Assembly: GCA_029641185.1 (NCBI GenBank)
Contig: JAPWGK010000013.1
Coordinates: 248,001 to 312,000, forward strand
Source of the DNA: Pseudofabraea citricarpa
Lineage: Eukaryota > Ascomycota > Leotiomycetes > Helotiales > Dermateaceae
Direction: 5' to 3'
Length of the DNA: 64,000 bases
Shown here: positions 24,256 through 35,300 of the stretch, in pieces
Layout: every line of letters starts with the position of its first letter
How positions within the stretch are numbered: the first letter of the stretch is position 1
The notes under the pieces: model-generated
Told to the model about the DNA's origin: nothing
Database searches by the model: none
Seen by the model: only the letters and a program-made list of their open reading frames with translations
Translations under genes and position numbers: made by a program

Positions 24256-25099
24256 TTACTCCTCCTGTGTCTTATCTTTCCAGCAAGAATCCGCATCCGG
24301 GTGAATCTCAGCAGGTTTAATAGTTCGCCTATTCTCCTTCTTGTGCTCGGTACTAACCTTAAACCTGGCATCTCTCTCCATGACTTTATCCCACGGGACC
24401 TACACCAAGACTATTAGTTATAAACCCCTTTATAGGCGAGCATTATCATAGAAATAGCTCACCTGAGAATCCTTCGTAAAGCTCATCATCAACTGCGGTT
24501 CACCCAACGGTAGAGTATGACCGAGATCAACCTGCCAGAAATGATACGTCTTGCCATAAAGTCCAATAACCTCCTTCATCTCCTCCGTCTCGGCAACTTC
24601 CCATACTGTTCCCGGAACGTACGGGTTAGGCATGATGAGCATTCCACTGCGGACCTAGTTCATCCTTATCAACATACCTCCTTGGAAGTCATCGATAAAG
24701 GATAATCATACTTCATAATCATGAGAATGCCAGAGTTTCCTCTCGTTCTCATCAAGTTCCTCGTATAATCGCTTGGTGATCATGTACTCAACGCCGATCA
24801 GCCGGGCGGGATTTGTAGGTCTGTCGTAGATCAAACATTGGCGAACCTGTTCCAGGCATAAGTAAGACGCAATTGAAGGATGGGAATGATTTTACATCGG
24901 CGCTAAGATGTGTGCAGTAGTGATTAGCTTCTACGACACGAGAAGTGTCTGATGCGTAAACATGGAAGGCGTTCAAGTGTGCACAGACAGCTTTGATTGG
25001 TTCAAATGATTGTGTTGCTGCTGCGCCTGTCTCGAGAACATTGTCTTTAGTTGTTGGTGGCGGACCTTTGGCACCTTCGGTTACAGGTTCGAAAGACAT
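24256..25099 (-). CDS. Oil-body-associated-protein-like (DUF1264) protein
   Basis: Member of the DUF1264/OBAP family, which in plants is linked to lipid-body stability; its role in fungi is not established. Exons 25099-24896, 24846-24712, 24654-24463 and 24399-24256, all phase 0, give 224 aa. Family features: [47 protein letters not shown] near the first splice junctions, then [19 protein letters not shown] and [13 protein letters not shown]. No signal peptide or membrane span is visible. The first exon read through its intron would end at 103 aa, so the spliced form is clearly the right one. It lies in tandem downstream of glyoxalase II. Confidence 0.9.
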
Positions 25100-25377
25100 T
25101 GTTGCTATGTGTTTAAGTTTGAAGTTGAAGGATAATGAAAGGGAAATGGCATCATCTTGCCATATACTAGGTATTTACTGCAAGCCTGACGTCATAATAA
25201 TTGCCCGGATCACATTATTACAAGAGTGAAGACATAAAAGACGATAAAATTCGTAGTATCAACTTGATTTCAGCTACAGTACATGATATCAATCTATCTT
25301 AAATTTTAGCTTCTGGAGGTGGTCTAATTTAGCAGGTCAATATTTTGCTCACCTGATCTGAGATAAATTTTACTCAC

Positions 25378-26624
25378 TCACTTGAAATTGTTCTTCATTT
25401 CGCGAAGAGCAGCCATCACATCCACCGGATCTGTCTTGCCAGTTGCCTTCTGAAGGTCCGGGTCCTAACTTATGTGAGCATTGATGAAATATCAAGAGAA
25501 AAGTCTAGACCTACGTCGACTCTCATAAAAACATTGTGTTTCTGTGAAGTATTATAATCAGCCACTGCAAATTCCTTGGCATAGATAGATAGATCTTAGT
25601 TACCTTCTCGTCGCCAATCGTGAACTTGCCTTGCGTCTCTTTGTTCTCCTCGGCAAAGGCTTGTAACTTCTTTACAGCTTCGCTTGGGAGCACTGAAACA
25701 GCAAACTTAACATTGGCCTTAGTGTACTCGTGACCAGGCTATTTCAGTCAGTAAAAGCATAGATCAATTATTAAACTTTGGATGAAGATGCGCACATAGA
25801 CCACCGTCTCGTTCGGCACAGCTGCCAGGGTCTTGTTCAATGCTGTATGCATCTCTGCAGCACTTCCTTCGAAAAATCGGCCACAGCCTGTAACATTTAG
25901 CTTAAACTGTAATTCTTTAGTGGATCTTCAGATGCAACCTACCTCCATGAAAGAGAGTATCCCCAGTAAATATTGCCTTTCCAGTACTATCTTCCATTAA
26001 CCAGCATATGCTGTCTTGGGTATGGCACGGTGTATACAGCGCTGTGACTGAGATATCACCAATGCTAAAGCCTTTTCCATTCTCGGGTGTATTTGTGACC
26101 TGTTTACAATCTTTCCCACCGTAGATGGGTTTATTTTCGAACTCGGAAAGCTTGGGGAATTATTTTCAGCGTCCTAACAAAAAGCGAATATGCTACGCAG
26201 GGGGGTGGTTCTTACTATCTTTTCGTTGCCTCCAGCATGGTCCCAATGACTAGGTAAATGTCAGCATCTATAATTCCAGACACAAGTTCTCAGTGACATA
26301 CTGATGCGTGTTTACAATTCCAACCAAATCAATCTTACCGGCCTCGATTTGCTTCTTCAACACCGGCGCAACCCTGTATACTATATCAGACTCGCATTCT
26401 CACATCCATCGAAGCTCGCAGGATATTTCGTACTCGGGAGGGTTCGCAGGATCGATAATAACAGCCTTCTTCGATTTGTCATCAACAACTAGGTATGCAT
26501 AGTTGTCACTGCTACCAGTCCCTGCAAAGCTGACCGTTAGTCGATCATTGCAGATCAAGAACACAGATGCGATCTTCAGTTCAAGCTTTGGGGCCTTACA
26601 CATGGGAATTGATTGAATATGCAT
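25378..26624 (-). CDS. Glyoxalase II (hydroxyacylglutathione hydrolase)
   Basis: Hydrolyses S-D-lactoylglutathione to D-lactate and glutathione, the second step of methylglyoxal detoxification. Nine exons: 26624-26600, 26521-26434, 26373-26302, 26249-26216, 26150-25943, 25887-25796, 25738-25604, 25541-25515, 25464-25378; 255 aa. The binuclear metal-binding motif THHHWDH is at residues 60-66 and is split by intron 3. TGDTLF and the late PGHEYT supply further ligands. It starts at MHIQSIPMW with no targeting sequence, so the cytosolic form (Glo2-like) is the better match. The C-terminal substrate-binding half ends with DVMAALREMKNNF, usual for the family. Its upstream region holds a paired CACGTG inverted repeat. 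Confidence 0.95.
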
Positions 26625-28288
26625 GGTGCGGGAAATAGAGGGGAACACGAGCTTCAGAACCAGTCAGCCTTTGACTGAGGATCGCAGAGGGACAGGTAAC
26701 ACGCTACATTCTTAGTCAGACGACGGGTTAGGATTGAGCGTGAACGAATTGGTCTTGACAAAGGTGCGAGGTTCATTGGTAAAAAGGTTAGATAGTTGGA
26801 GTATATCCACTACTATCACATCACAGCGACGACGATGATGTAAAGCTGAGCTCAAATGCGGCTTCTGTGACTGGAGAATACTATTGCCGTGCCTATCTCC
26901 GCCTATCTCCACGTGATCATACAGCAAACCCAAGAGGCATATGTCACGTGGAGGACCCAAAATTGCTGTCACCTCAACTTTGTCACAACTTTGTGTTTGC
27001 CAACTTTTGCCAACCTGCAACCCATTTGTTGGGTCGTTTTGCAACTGTGGCATCTCACACATTTCTCTTGCCTCGCAGATCTTCCCCGCGCCCAGGACTC
27101 TCTTTGCATGGACAGCTCTCTACCCCATAGCTTAGCATTGCTTGCATTGCTGGCATTCACCTCTCTCTGGCGGCCATCTCAGACTTTCTCCAGCATTGGC
27201 AACTGGCAATTGCGATCCACGTCCCTTGCCTAGGCCTCCTCCCCTCAATTACTGACCATCAATATGGCCGCAATACACCAAGCTTTCCATTCGCAACGAT
27301 AAGCAATTATCCTTGAGACAATCCCCAGACATGGACCTTCGCCTCAGGGTTCGTTTCGAAGCTTAGCAGCCAGCAGCCAAGGCCAAGGGGAAGGTGATTG
27401 CGGGCCTCCAGAGAGAGGGGCATTCAGCAGAAGGCCGTTTCCCCATGCTTCCGTCCCGACTGGCGACGGTCAGCCCTGAAGACTCGAGAGTTCCAGCGGA
27501 GAATGCCTCGTTTAGCTCGTCCCTATTTTGCGCGCTCTGGAAGCATGACAAAGTCCTGGGAAAGGCTGTTCTTGCAGTCTGAACCATGGAGGAGGATCCA
27601 GAAATAACAACGCCTTCAACTCTTCGAGCGACTACGCTGAGACCTCTTGTTGACCTCAGACGTCGCTTAAGGCGAAGCCCGGGGTTACTCTACTTGGCAT
27701 GGTCTCACGACTCACGGTTCAGAGCCTGTGTACCCAGCCAGAGCTGGCTCTCGTCGCCTACGATCCACCACGGCCACGATCCCAAACGTCGCAAACCAGA
27801 TCGGCTATCCAGCCAAGCTCTTTGCCGTTTCTTGATAGCCAGGCCAAGTCCCTTGAGGCTCCAAGAGGCCCCAAGGCGGCCCCGAGATAGCAGACCCTCG
27901 CCTCTCTGCTCACGTTTCTCGTCGATCGTGTCACTTGGCAGTCAATGAAACATTGGCATTTCTCTAACAGAATTGATTTTCTTTAGCATTCAGTGACTAC
28001 TGCCTCTGCTCATTGGTTCATGCCCTCCCAGATCATGGGGTTGGGCCAGACCGTGCAGCAAAGGAGGGGGTTATTCCGCTATGCTCACCTCTTGGGGCCC
28101 AGCACTCAAGACTTTCATATAAGACTTGGAAAGGCCATGCACTCCAATTATTCTCACCAGCTGTGCTCCATTCTATTCATTCTCCACCCTTTTCCAAGAA
28201 GCTTGAGTCCTCGATCGGGTTTTATCGGACTATCTTATCCTAATAATTATCTTCGTACTTCATCAACTTCAACAACTCAGCCTTCATC
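26625..28288. other. Intergenic region between divergent genes, no gene recognised
   Basis: About 1.66 kb between the glyoxalase II and Ala-rich protein start codons. It carries the CACGTG pair near 26.9 kb and a TATA-like CATATAAG at 28116-28123, about 165 bases before the Ala-rich gene. The short open frames (27363-27948 region) have no recognisable domains. Confidence 0.5.
26907..26953. promoter_or_regulatory. Inverted pair of CACGTG (E-box) elements
   Basis: CTCCACGTGA at 26907-26916 and its exact reverse complement TCACGTGGAG at 26944-26953, separated by 27 bases. CACGTG with a flanking T is the binding core of bHLH factors such as Cbf1/Pho4 and SREBP types. The pair lies 283-329 bases upstream of the glyoxalase II start. 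Confidence 0.55.
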
Positions 28289-29478
28289 ATGGTTCAAGTC
28301 TCCGTTCTATTGGCCTTTGCTGCCAGCGTCTCCGCTCTTCCTTTGAACATCAATCTTGGTGCCTGTAAGTCCTCAGATCCCAAGCCTCTCAGCCTGCATC
28401 TTGGTTGTGAGAGATGCCCTGAAATTTCAGCACTGACAACTACCAGATTCCCCAGCACTGGTAGTCGGTGATGGTGAAATTTCATTCGGAGGAAAGCAAG
28501 ATGTCACCAATCTGATGAACGCCCTTGAGGGTGCCGCTGTCAACGGAGCCGCTGCCAATGCCGCTGGTGTTCCACAGGCCGGTTAGTTAACATGTCTGCC
28601 AATATTTTGAGCCTTTTGATCTAATGAAATTCAGCTACACCATCTGCATCGCCTGCCGCTGCCGCCCCAGCTGCCAATGCCCCGGCTGCTGCTGCACCTG
28701 CAAATGGAGCTGCTCCAGCTGCCGCCCCCGCCACCGGTACCCCAAATGAGGCTACGCAAATCACTGCTCTCCAGGGGATGGGCAAGGAGATCGCACCACG
28801 AGTTGTTCCTCTCGCAAAGGATGGATCTAAGGTCACCAAGCGTGATTTGGCTGGTTTTGACCGTGCTCTCACCTACGCCGCTGCTGCTCTCAAGTCTGGA
28901 CCAGAGGTTCAACTTGGTACTGGTGAGGGTGGATCCGGTGTTGGTATCACTGTCAAGGCAGGCGGAGCTACCACGTGCGTATTCATCTGATCAAACTTCC
29001 AAGAACGAGACTGACATTTCTGATAGACCTGCCGCTGCCGCCGCCCCAGCTGCTGCCCCAGCCGCTGCCCCCGCTGCTAAACGCGCTGAGCTTACCGACG
29101 AAGAATTGGAGGAAGAAGCCGAGGAGGAGGCTGCAGATCTTGCCGAACGCTCAACTGGCGAAGCTTTCCACTACGGTGACGAGAAGAAGCGATCTTTGAA
29201 GACAACCGTTACAACCATGTACATCCGTGGAGGCCCAGCAGGTGGTGAGTAGTCCTCTCCAAAATAATCCATCTAAAGCATCAGCTAATTTGGTTATCTG
29301 CTCAGTCTCAAAGACGTTTGATGGATCATTTGATGAGCGATCACCTGTTGAGAAGCGCTCATCTCCCATTCAAAGACGTGCCTCGACTTCTGGCATTGAC
29401 GGTGTCAACCTGAATGTAGAGGGCGGACAAGACGTCACTCTGACGTTTGTTGAGACTAAGACAGCTGATGAGGAATAG
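28289..29478 (+). CDS. Secreted Ala-rich protein with dibasic processing sites, function unknown
   Basis: Exons 28289-28364, 28447-28581, 28635-28974, 29027-29244 and 29306-29478 give 313 aa. Residues 1-17 form a clear signal peptide ending in VSALP. Two Ala/Pro-rich low-complexity segments (about 70-105 and 183-205) separate more ordered parts. At least four Lys-Arg sites (before DLAGF, AELTD, SLKTT, SSPIQ) and one Arg-Arg site before ASTSG are placed as Kex2 cleavage sites would be, so the protein may be cut into several pieces. Acidic stretches of Glu surround the third. There is no cysteine-rich core typical of effectors. I do not recognise the family; a wall protein or a precursor of secreted peptides are both possible. 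Confidence 0.75.
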
Positions 29479-30822
29479 AGCGGGAATTTTGAGGATTTAA
29501 TTTTTATACAAACCACCCCTGTAACGTAGTAACCGGTTCTTTTCTGTTCTTGTTTCTTCTTTTATACTTTAAAAAAAACTTTGGATTGGGTATTGAACTT
29601 TTCCAGATGGTACTCTTTCTTTTTTCCTTTCCTGTCGTCTCGGGCAGAATTATGTCGAGGGAAAAACATATATTTTAGTTTTTATTTCTTTCTTTTACCT
29701 CTAGAGATCTGCCTAGAACGAATAGATCATAGATGGCTATCTACCCCCGCAACTTCCTGTGCACTACTCCAGCCCCAGGTTTTGACCCATGTCTCCCTCC
29801 CTCTCTCGTTCTTGGCCGTAAAAATACCCACCAGCTGGATTCTGAGAGATTAGATGGAGAGCAAACGAAACGGTATGTTTCCCAAGGAATGCCAACAGGC
29901 ATAGCATCTCAAGTCGGACACTGGACTGGACTGCACGCAAGCAACAAGGAATTGCCACCAAGAGAAATGAAGACAAGCCTTTGGGGGATAGAAACAGATC
30001 CGCTCGCTGCCAAGAAGTTTCTCGCATCGTGCCTTGATCCATGTTCGAAACAATTCGCGTGCAACAGACATGACTGCCAAGACCTGTGGTGATTGTCCAC
30101 GCAAAACATAGCGCAGGACTGGGATCTGAGGAGCGGCGGTGGCGATCTCTCTGCGTGTTCACTGTTCTGCTGCTGCTGTCGAGTGTCTTGGGGACGGAGG
30201 TGGACTTTTGTGGGACGAGCTTGGGAAGGCTTGGGGAGTGCATAAAGTCCAGCTCGTTTCTCTCTGTCTGGTTTCGTGGAGGCTCAATCCTCCGAATGCT
30301 CTCGTTCGGGTTCTGCTTGCTGGCCTTTTCCCTCGCTGTTGCTCATGCTGAAATAGGTGGAGAAGAAAAGAGTTGTTTGAGGGCATACAGTATGTCACTC
30401 CAAGACATGATGGAAGGATTCAATCGGTAGTGGTGGAGACTCATGTGAGCAAGTTTTGTCTGGTCTGCATGCTCGCCTCCAGATATCGAGAGTCGTGTAT
30501 TGTAGCTTTACTCGCGACTCGGCTGGTGCCGTACAGTAGAGTTCGCCAGACCGAGGATTCTTCTCCGTCTTCCTCGTTCTTTTTGCTCCGCGATTCGAAG
30601 AAGAGAAGGGTGTCAGGCAAGTAAGGTTTGGCTATTCTTTTTATCTGCAGTTTTGGAAAAGTCTCCTCAGCAATGCAAAAGCAACCTTGTCATGTGTCAT
30701 TCATGTTAGTCGGTACTGGCTCACAGATCCCCTTCTCTTTTCTTTCTCTCTTCTTCCTCTGAAAGCTTACTAGGTTTCTCGGATTCAAAAGTCAAGCTTT
30801 CTTTCGTCTTCGAACTTTACCT
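29479..30822. other. Intergenic region between convergent genes, no gene recognised
   Basis: About 1.34 kb between two converging genes. T-rich stretches at 29560-29720 and 30720-30800 fit 3' UTRs. Open frames on both strands (29733-30092, 29764-30243, 30086-30430) overlap each other and have no recognisable domains. Confidence 0.45.
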
Positions 30823-31764
30823 TTACTTTCCACTTAAGCTTTGTGTTTCGTTTTGGCCATGGATCTGGTAGAGCGGAGAGACCGATACTTCTCGGATCCA
30901 CAGTTCCCAAGGTCGATCTTGAGACGCGTCGTTCATTATCAGCGATCCACTCGTCTGTCCTTGGTTCAGAAATCTTATGTCGCCTTGAACTTCTCCTGTC
31001 GACGCGGAGGCGTGCCTGATCATGAGAGCATTCGCTTGGACACCGGCGTTGACAGTTGTATAGACAGCTCTATAGACAGCTTGTTGAATACTGTTTCCAA
31101 CAGCCGTGAAGCCATGGTTCGCCATCAGGACAATATTATGCTCATGAACTTCGGACGTCTCCTCGCTGAAGGAAGCTGCGAGCGATGAACCAAAATGCTC
31201 ATTACTCACGAGCATATCCTGCTGGTCACCCGGCACATACAGACCAGCTATATCCCAAGTGGGAACATGTGTACCTGCATTCACGCTGTCAGCATGATGA
31301 TCTTATGAGAATCTGCTATCGATTCAAGACTTCGTACCAAGAAAGCCAGCGATATGGAAAGCAGGACGCATGGGAACCCCGCTCATGGTATACGGCAGCA
31401 CGGCTTCACTGTGGCTATGGATCACCGAGTTAATCTCCGGGAATTTTTTGTAGATCTCGCTGTGTATGAAGCGTTCTTGATATCCTTTCTTGGCTTTAGG
31501 ATCGACGGGCAAGCTGTCTGAGATGTGATAAGATACAAGATCTGCGGGCGAAGACACGAGTGCAGGGGCTACGGAGCTGGACATGATAAATACTCCTGGT
31601 TCGGTTGGATGTCGAACGGAGATGTGACCGTACGCATCCAGTACATTGTGGTAGTGGAGGATGTGGTTTGCGAGAATCAGCGTTTTGTACAACTTTGGAT
31701 TGTCAGTAACCTGTGCTGTCGACTCGCTAAGACGAATTAAACTCACTTCGGTGATATTCATCAT
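30823..31764 (-). CDS. Class II aldolase/adducin N-terminal domain protein
   Basis: Single-domain protein of the class II aldolase/adducin fold, which includes metal-dependent sugar-phosphate aldolases; its substrate is unknown. Exons 31764-31747, 31692-31338 and 31274-30823 give 274 aa. Motifs: NVLDAYGHISVRHP, then INSVIHSHSEAVLPY with a metal-ligand H-x-H, GVPMRPAFHIAGFLG split by intron 2, and IVLMANHGFTAVG with a further His. The ending RPWELWIREV is typical of fungal members. Intron 1 (54 bp) has a TACTGAC branch but keeps an open frame, so retention would add 18 residues; the spliced form aligns better. No signal peptide is visible. It is convergent with the Ala-rich gene and divergent from RNase T2. 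Confidence 0.85.
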
Positions 31765-32648
31765 CTTAAAGGCTTTTCAACAAAGTTTGGACTGTAAACT
31801 TAACGGATGAGAATCTCAGTGAGCAGCACAGTTCTACTGGGGGTTGTATGCCCCTCAGATATACTGTTCTGTATCCTCGCTCGAGCGGGGAACACAACGA
31901 GGGGTACCAATGATGTCATGGCATCTCGCATCGATGATGGCCTCATGTCACCCCATCTCGGGCCTGTTGGCAAGGCTTAATCCAACCACTGGAAACGCGA
32001 CGGAGTATATCCTCATGCAACCCATCCCACAGAACAGCGAAAGGTTCGATGCAGACAAGGCTGCCAAGGAGGACGGCGCTTTGCGAAGTCGACAGAGCCA
32101 CCACGAGCCACCTCGGCACTCCTCAGCAATAGAGTTGCGGACAGATGTTCCAGAAGCAGAAGGTCTCCGTTGATTCGCCGGTCACCTTCCAAAACAACCT
32201 GACGAGAGGCAAGTGCAATTCGATAGCCTGCATGAGGATGCATTACCATCGAATGAAGGATGTCAAGGAAGAAAAGAGCACTCTTCGGGAGTCGGGAGTG
32301 GCTGAGGAGATGAAGAGGAGCCGTGGTCATGGATGAGAGCGACTCTCTCATTCGACTGCCGATCGAGGCTAATGCTCCCGAAGCCTAAATACCCTGAATT
32401 GCGGGCTCCTTGATTTCCCCCAAGACCCTATCAGCATCGTCAGCGTCGTCGTCTTGCACCTCCTCTCCGAATCTCCTTCTCCATCGAGAGGCTGTACTCC
32501 ATACACTTGTGCACGATGCTCTGTTCCTTATCTCATGGCCAGGACACTATCATATGAGGGGCATTAACATCCCCTATAAGTATGTGAAACTTGGCCATCT
32601 CTTGTCGCTTCTTGGGCATCAAGCATCCAGACGCTTGTTCCTTTCACG
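31765..32648. promoter_or_regulatory. Shared upstream region of the aldolase-like and RNase T2 genes
   Basis: 884 bases between divergent start codons. A TATA-like CTATAAGTA at about 32573-32582 lies roughly 70 bases before the RNase T2 start. Open frames inside (31844-32173 plus, 32013-32351 minus) are unsupported. Confidence 0.4.
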
Positions 32649-34128
32649 ATGGCTTCATTTCTGTCGCAGTTGCTTGTGTCCTCTTTGCTCCTGGCTCCGG
32701 CCGCTGCCCTCGGCACTGCCAAGACATGCACCAATCCACAATTGAGTTGCCAGAACACCACGGTGGTATCTGATCTTTGTTGCTTCAATGCTCCCGGTGG
32801 TCAGCTCCTTCAGACTCAATTCTGGGATACGTCTCCAGCTACAGGTCAGCTTGGACAGAATCTTGTATAATATATCACGTGATATATGATATACTGGGCA
32901 TGAGTTGACAATACATAGGCCCTTCCAACTCCTGGACGATTCATGGCTTGTGGCCTGATCACTGTGACGGAACATATGACGCAAACTGTGACAGTGCGCG
33001 TGCGTATACGAACATCACAGCCATCCTCAAGTCCTTTGGGAAAACCGATCTTCTTTCTTACATGAACACCTATTGGAAAGACTACGAAGGCGACGATGAG
33101 ACTTTCTGGGAGCACGAGTGGGGCAAGCACGGCACGTGTATCAGTACCTTAAAGCCCAGCTGCTATACAGGTTACACTGCTACTCAAGAAGTTCCCGATT
33201 ACTTCCAAAAGGCTGTGGATCTTTTCAAGACACTTCCCAGTTATACTGTAATGCTGCACGCCATATATTTGAGAGCAATTACTAATTTTTATTAGTGGTT
33301 GGCAAATGCCGGAATTGTACCATCTACCACCGCAACCTATACTTCTGCACAAATCCTAGCTGCGCTGAAAGCTGGATTTGGATACGAAGTTACCATTGGA
33401 TGCAGTTCGTCAGCACTGAACGAGATTTGGTATCCTTATGATGTGCGAGGTTCTATCCAGCTTGGAACATTTGTGCCCACAGTGCCAGGTAAGAACCGTT
33501 TTGTCTTGCTGCATTAATTGTTACTAAATCCAACTTAGACGGATCCAAGTCTACCTGCCCATCCACGGGTGTAAAATATCTTCCAAAGGGTACAACAGGA
33601 ACTACGACCACGGCAACCAAGACTACTACAACAGCTGCTCCTACAAGCACTGGTAGCTTCTCGGGTTCTGGATATCTCAATGCTGTTACGAGCGGCACCA
33701 AGACTGGTTGTCTGATCAGTGCTGGTACATGGTATACCAGTGGTACTTGCGCGACCTATACTGCTACGGCTTCTGGTAAGTTATTCCAGTCTTGAATGAA
33801 ATTCAAAATCACTAATATTGATACAAGGATCTGGATTCACACTTAAATCAAGCAAGGGAAGTTGTGGAGTTTCAGGTTCAACCTTTACATGTGGTTCGGG
33901 TGTCACTGCTACAGTCTTCAGTGTAAGTGCTCTCTCCGTCTGAAGATGCTTCTCAGATAGTGAATGGGATACTAATCGTTTTGTAAATTCTAGTCTACTG
34001 GCGGCTATCTCTCTTACAGCGGCAGCACAAGTTTCTATGCTGCTGCCGTCCCAAGTGGAAGCACGCAACAAACCGTATATACGAGCTCCAATTCTGTCGG
34101 AGTTACATTTACATGGCAAAGCGTTTAA
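32649..34128 (+). CDS. Secreted ribonuclease T2
   Basis: Secreted acid endoribonuclease cutting single-stranded RNA through a 2',3'-cyclic phosphate. Exons 32649-32844, 32919-33247, 33296-33488, 33539-33775, 33828-33922 and 33994-34128 give 394 aa. Signal peptide about 1-20. Both catalytic signatures are complete: HGLWPDHC with His74 (CAS I) and EHEWGKHGTC with Glu131 and His135 (CAS II). Paired cysteines of the fold are present (CCF, GTC, PSC, IGC). After about residue 265 a Thr-rich linker joins a C-terminal extension of about 100 residues with its own Cys pairs, as in fungal RNase T2-like proteins, possibly for wall or carbohydrate binding. Intron 1 contains an 18-bp perfect palindrome. 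Confidence 0.94.
32870..32887. repeat. 18-bp perfect palindrome inside RNase T2 intron 1
   Basis: ATATATCAC followed directly by its reverse complement GTGATATAT, centred on CACGTG. It lies within the 74-bp first intron, about 30 bases before the acceptor. Confidence 0.85.
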
Positions 34129-35300
34129 TTGTGGGATTTGATCTTGTTTGTATATCGATTCAGGAATATAACCAATCATTCATCACAAGTCCGAGTACTT
34201 TTGCTATGAATCACGTGATATTACAACGAGAAAGATTCGGGCTTCATAGAAGTTAGAGCTTCTCTTGTGATGCTAAGTAGCTCAGGGGAAGAGATACGTG
34301 CCCTTACTTCAGGATCCCTGTCCAAACCGGCTCGCTGAATGACGGATCTTGTGCAACTTGATCTCTGCAGTAAGATTCTCACAACAGAAGTGAACCGGTT
34401 ACAGCCATCTCCCAAGACTTCCGTGCCACTCCCAAGATCTCGAGCATCAGGGTCCTCCAGAGGGATGAATTCATCCCACATGGCTTGGCGGCATCTAGCC
34501 CCAAGCCCAACTTCTTGGGTCTCTCAGCACGCCTATCAGCATCCTTAGCGAGCTGCACTACCCCATCTACCCCGGAACTCGTTCTTGGATCCCATTCCCC
34601 ACGACGCAGTCCGAGAAGTAAGAAGCAATTTCTCACTTGTGAAAGAGCGGAGATGTTGTGAAGAGCACAGCAAACAGTTGTGTTCGCAACGTGAAAAAAA
34701 GATTCGCATCACCCGCGCCCGAGTGAGTTGCGAATGGCTTGTGATAGACGAGATAGATAGCACCTGATGTGAGTTGTGAGCGTGAGCGTGAGCGTGAGCA
34801 TAAGAAGGTTTTTGGTCTTGGGAGTTGGGAGTCGGGGACCTCAATTTGCATCTTCTTATCTTCTAGCCCCAGCCAAGAGAACCCCTCAAGCCACCTGAGT
34901 GATTTTCTTTCTATCTGTTTTCTGACTTGCGCACACCCTGCCTGCTACCGGTATGCCATGGACATGACAGCTGGTTCCATCGGTCTCTGTCGGTTCTGAC
35001 CGCTACAAGTAAGGTGAAGTATCCGTACTTATTTTTCGCTCTTACTCCATCTTCTCTCCCACTCTCGCAAGCCACGATCACAGCTACGGCTACGGCTACG
35101 GTACGGCTGAACGGAGACAAAGACAAGAGTCGAGCGAGATAAGAGAAAGCAAAATCTGTTATATAGCTAGCTACCGACCTCTGCACTTTCTTCCATCTCT
35201 CTCTCGCTTCCCTTTTTCGTTTCCCGTTCAGTCTCTTGGGCTTGGGCATACCGTATTTTGGCGGCGGCGGGTTGTATGTTTTACTGTAGCTTCCAGGAAG
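34129..35300. other. Intergenic region, no gene recognised
   Basis: About 1.17 kb. Contains a TCACGTGA palindrome at 34211-34218 just past the RNase T2 stop, a GTGAGC-type repeat at 34769-34800 and an ACGGCT repeat at about 35085-35105. No supported open frame. Confidence 0.45.

Noticed and set aside
29733..30430. Overlapping open frames on both strands after the Ala-rich gene
   Set aside because: Mutually overlapping with no family match or splice support; region lies between converging genes.
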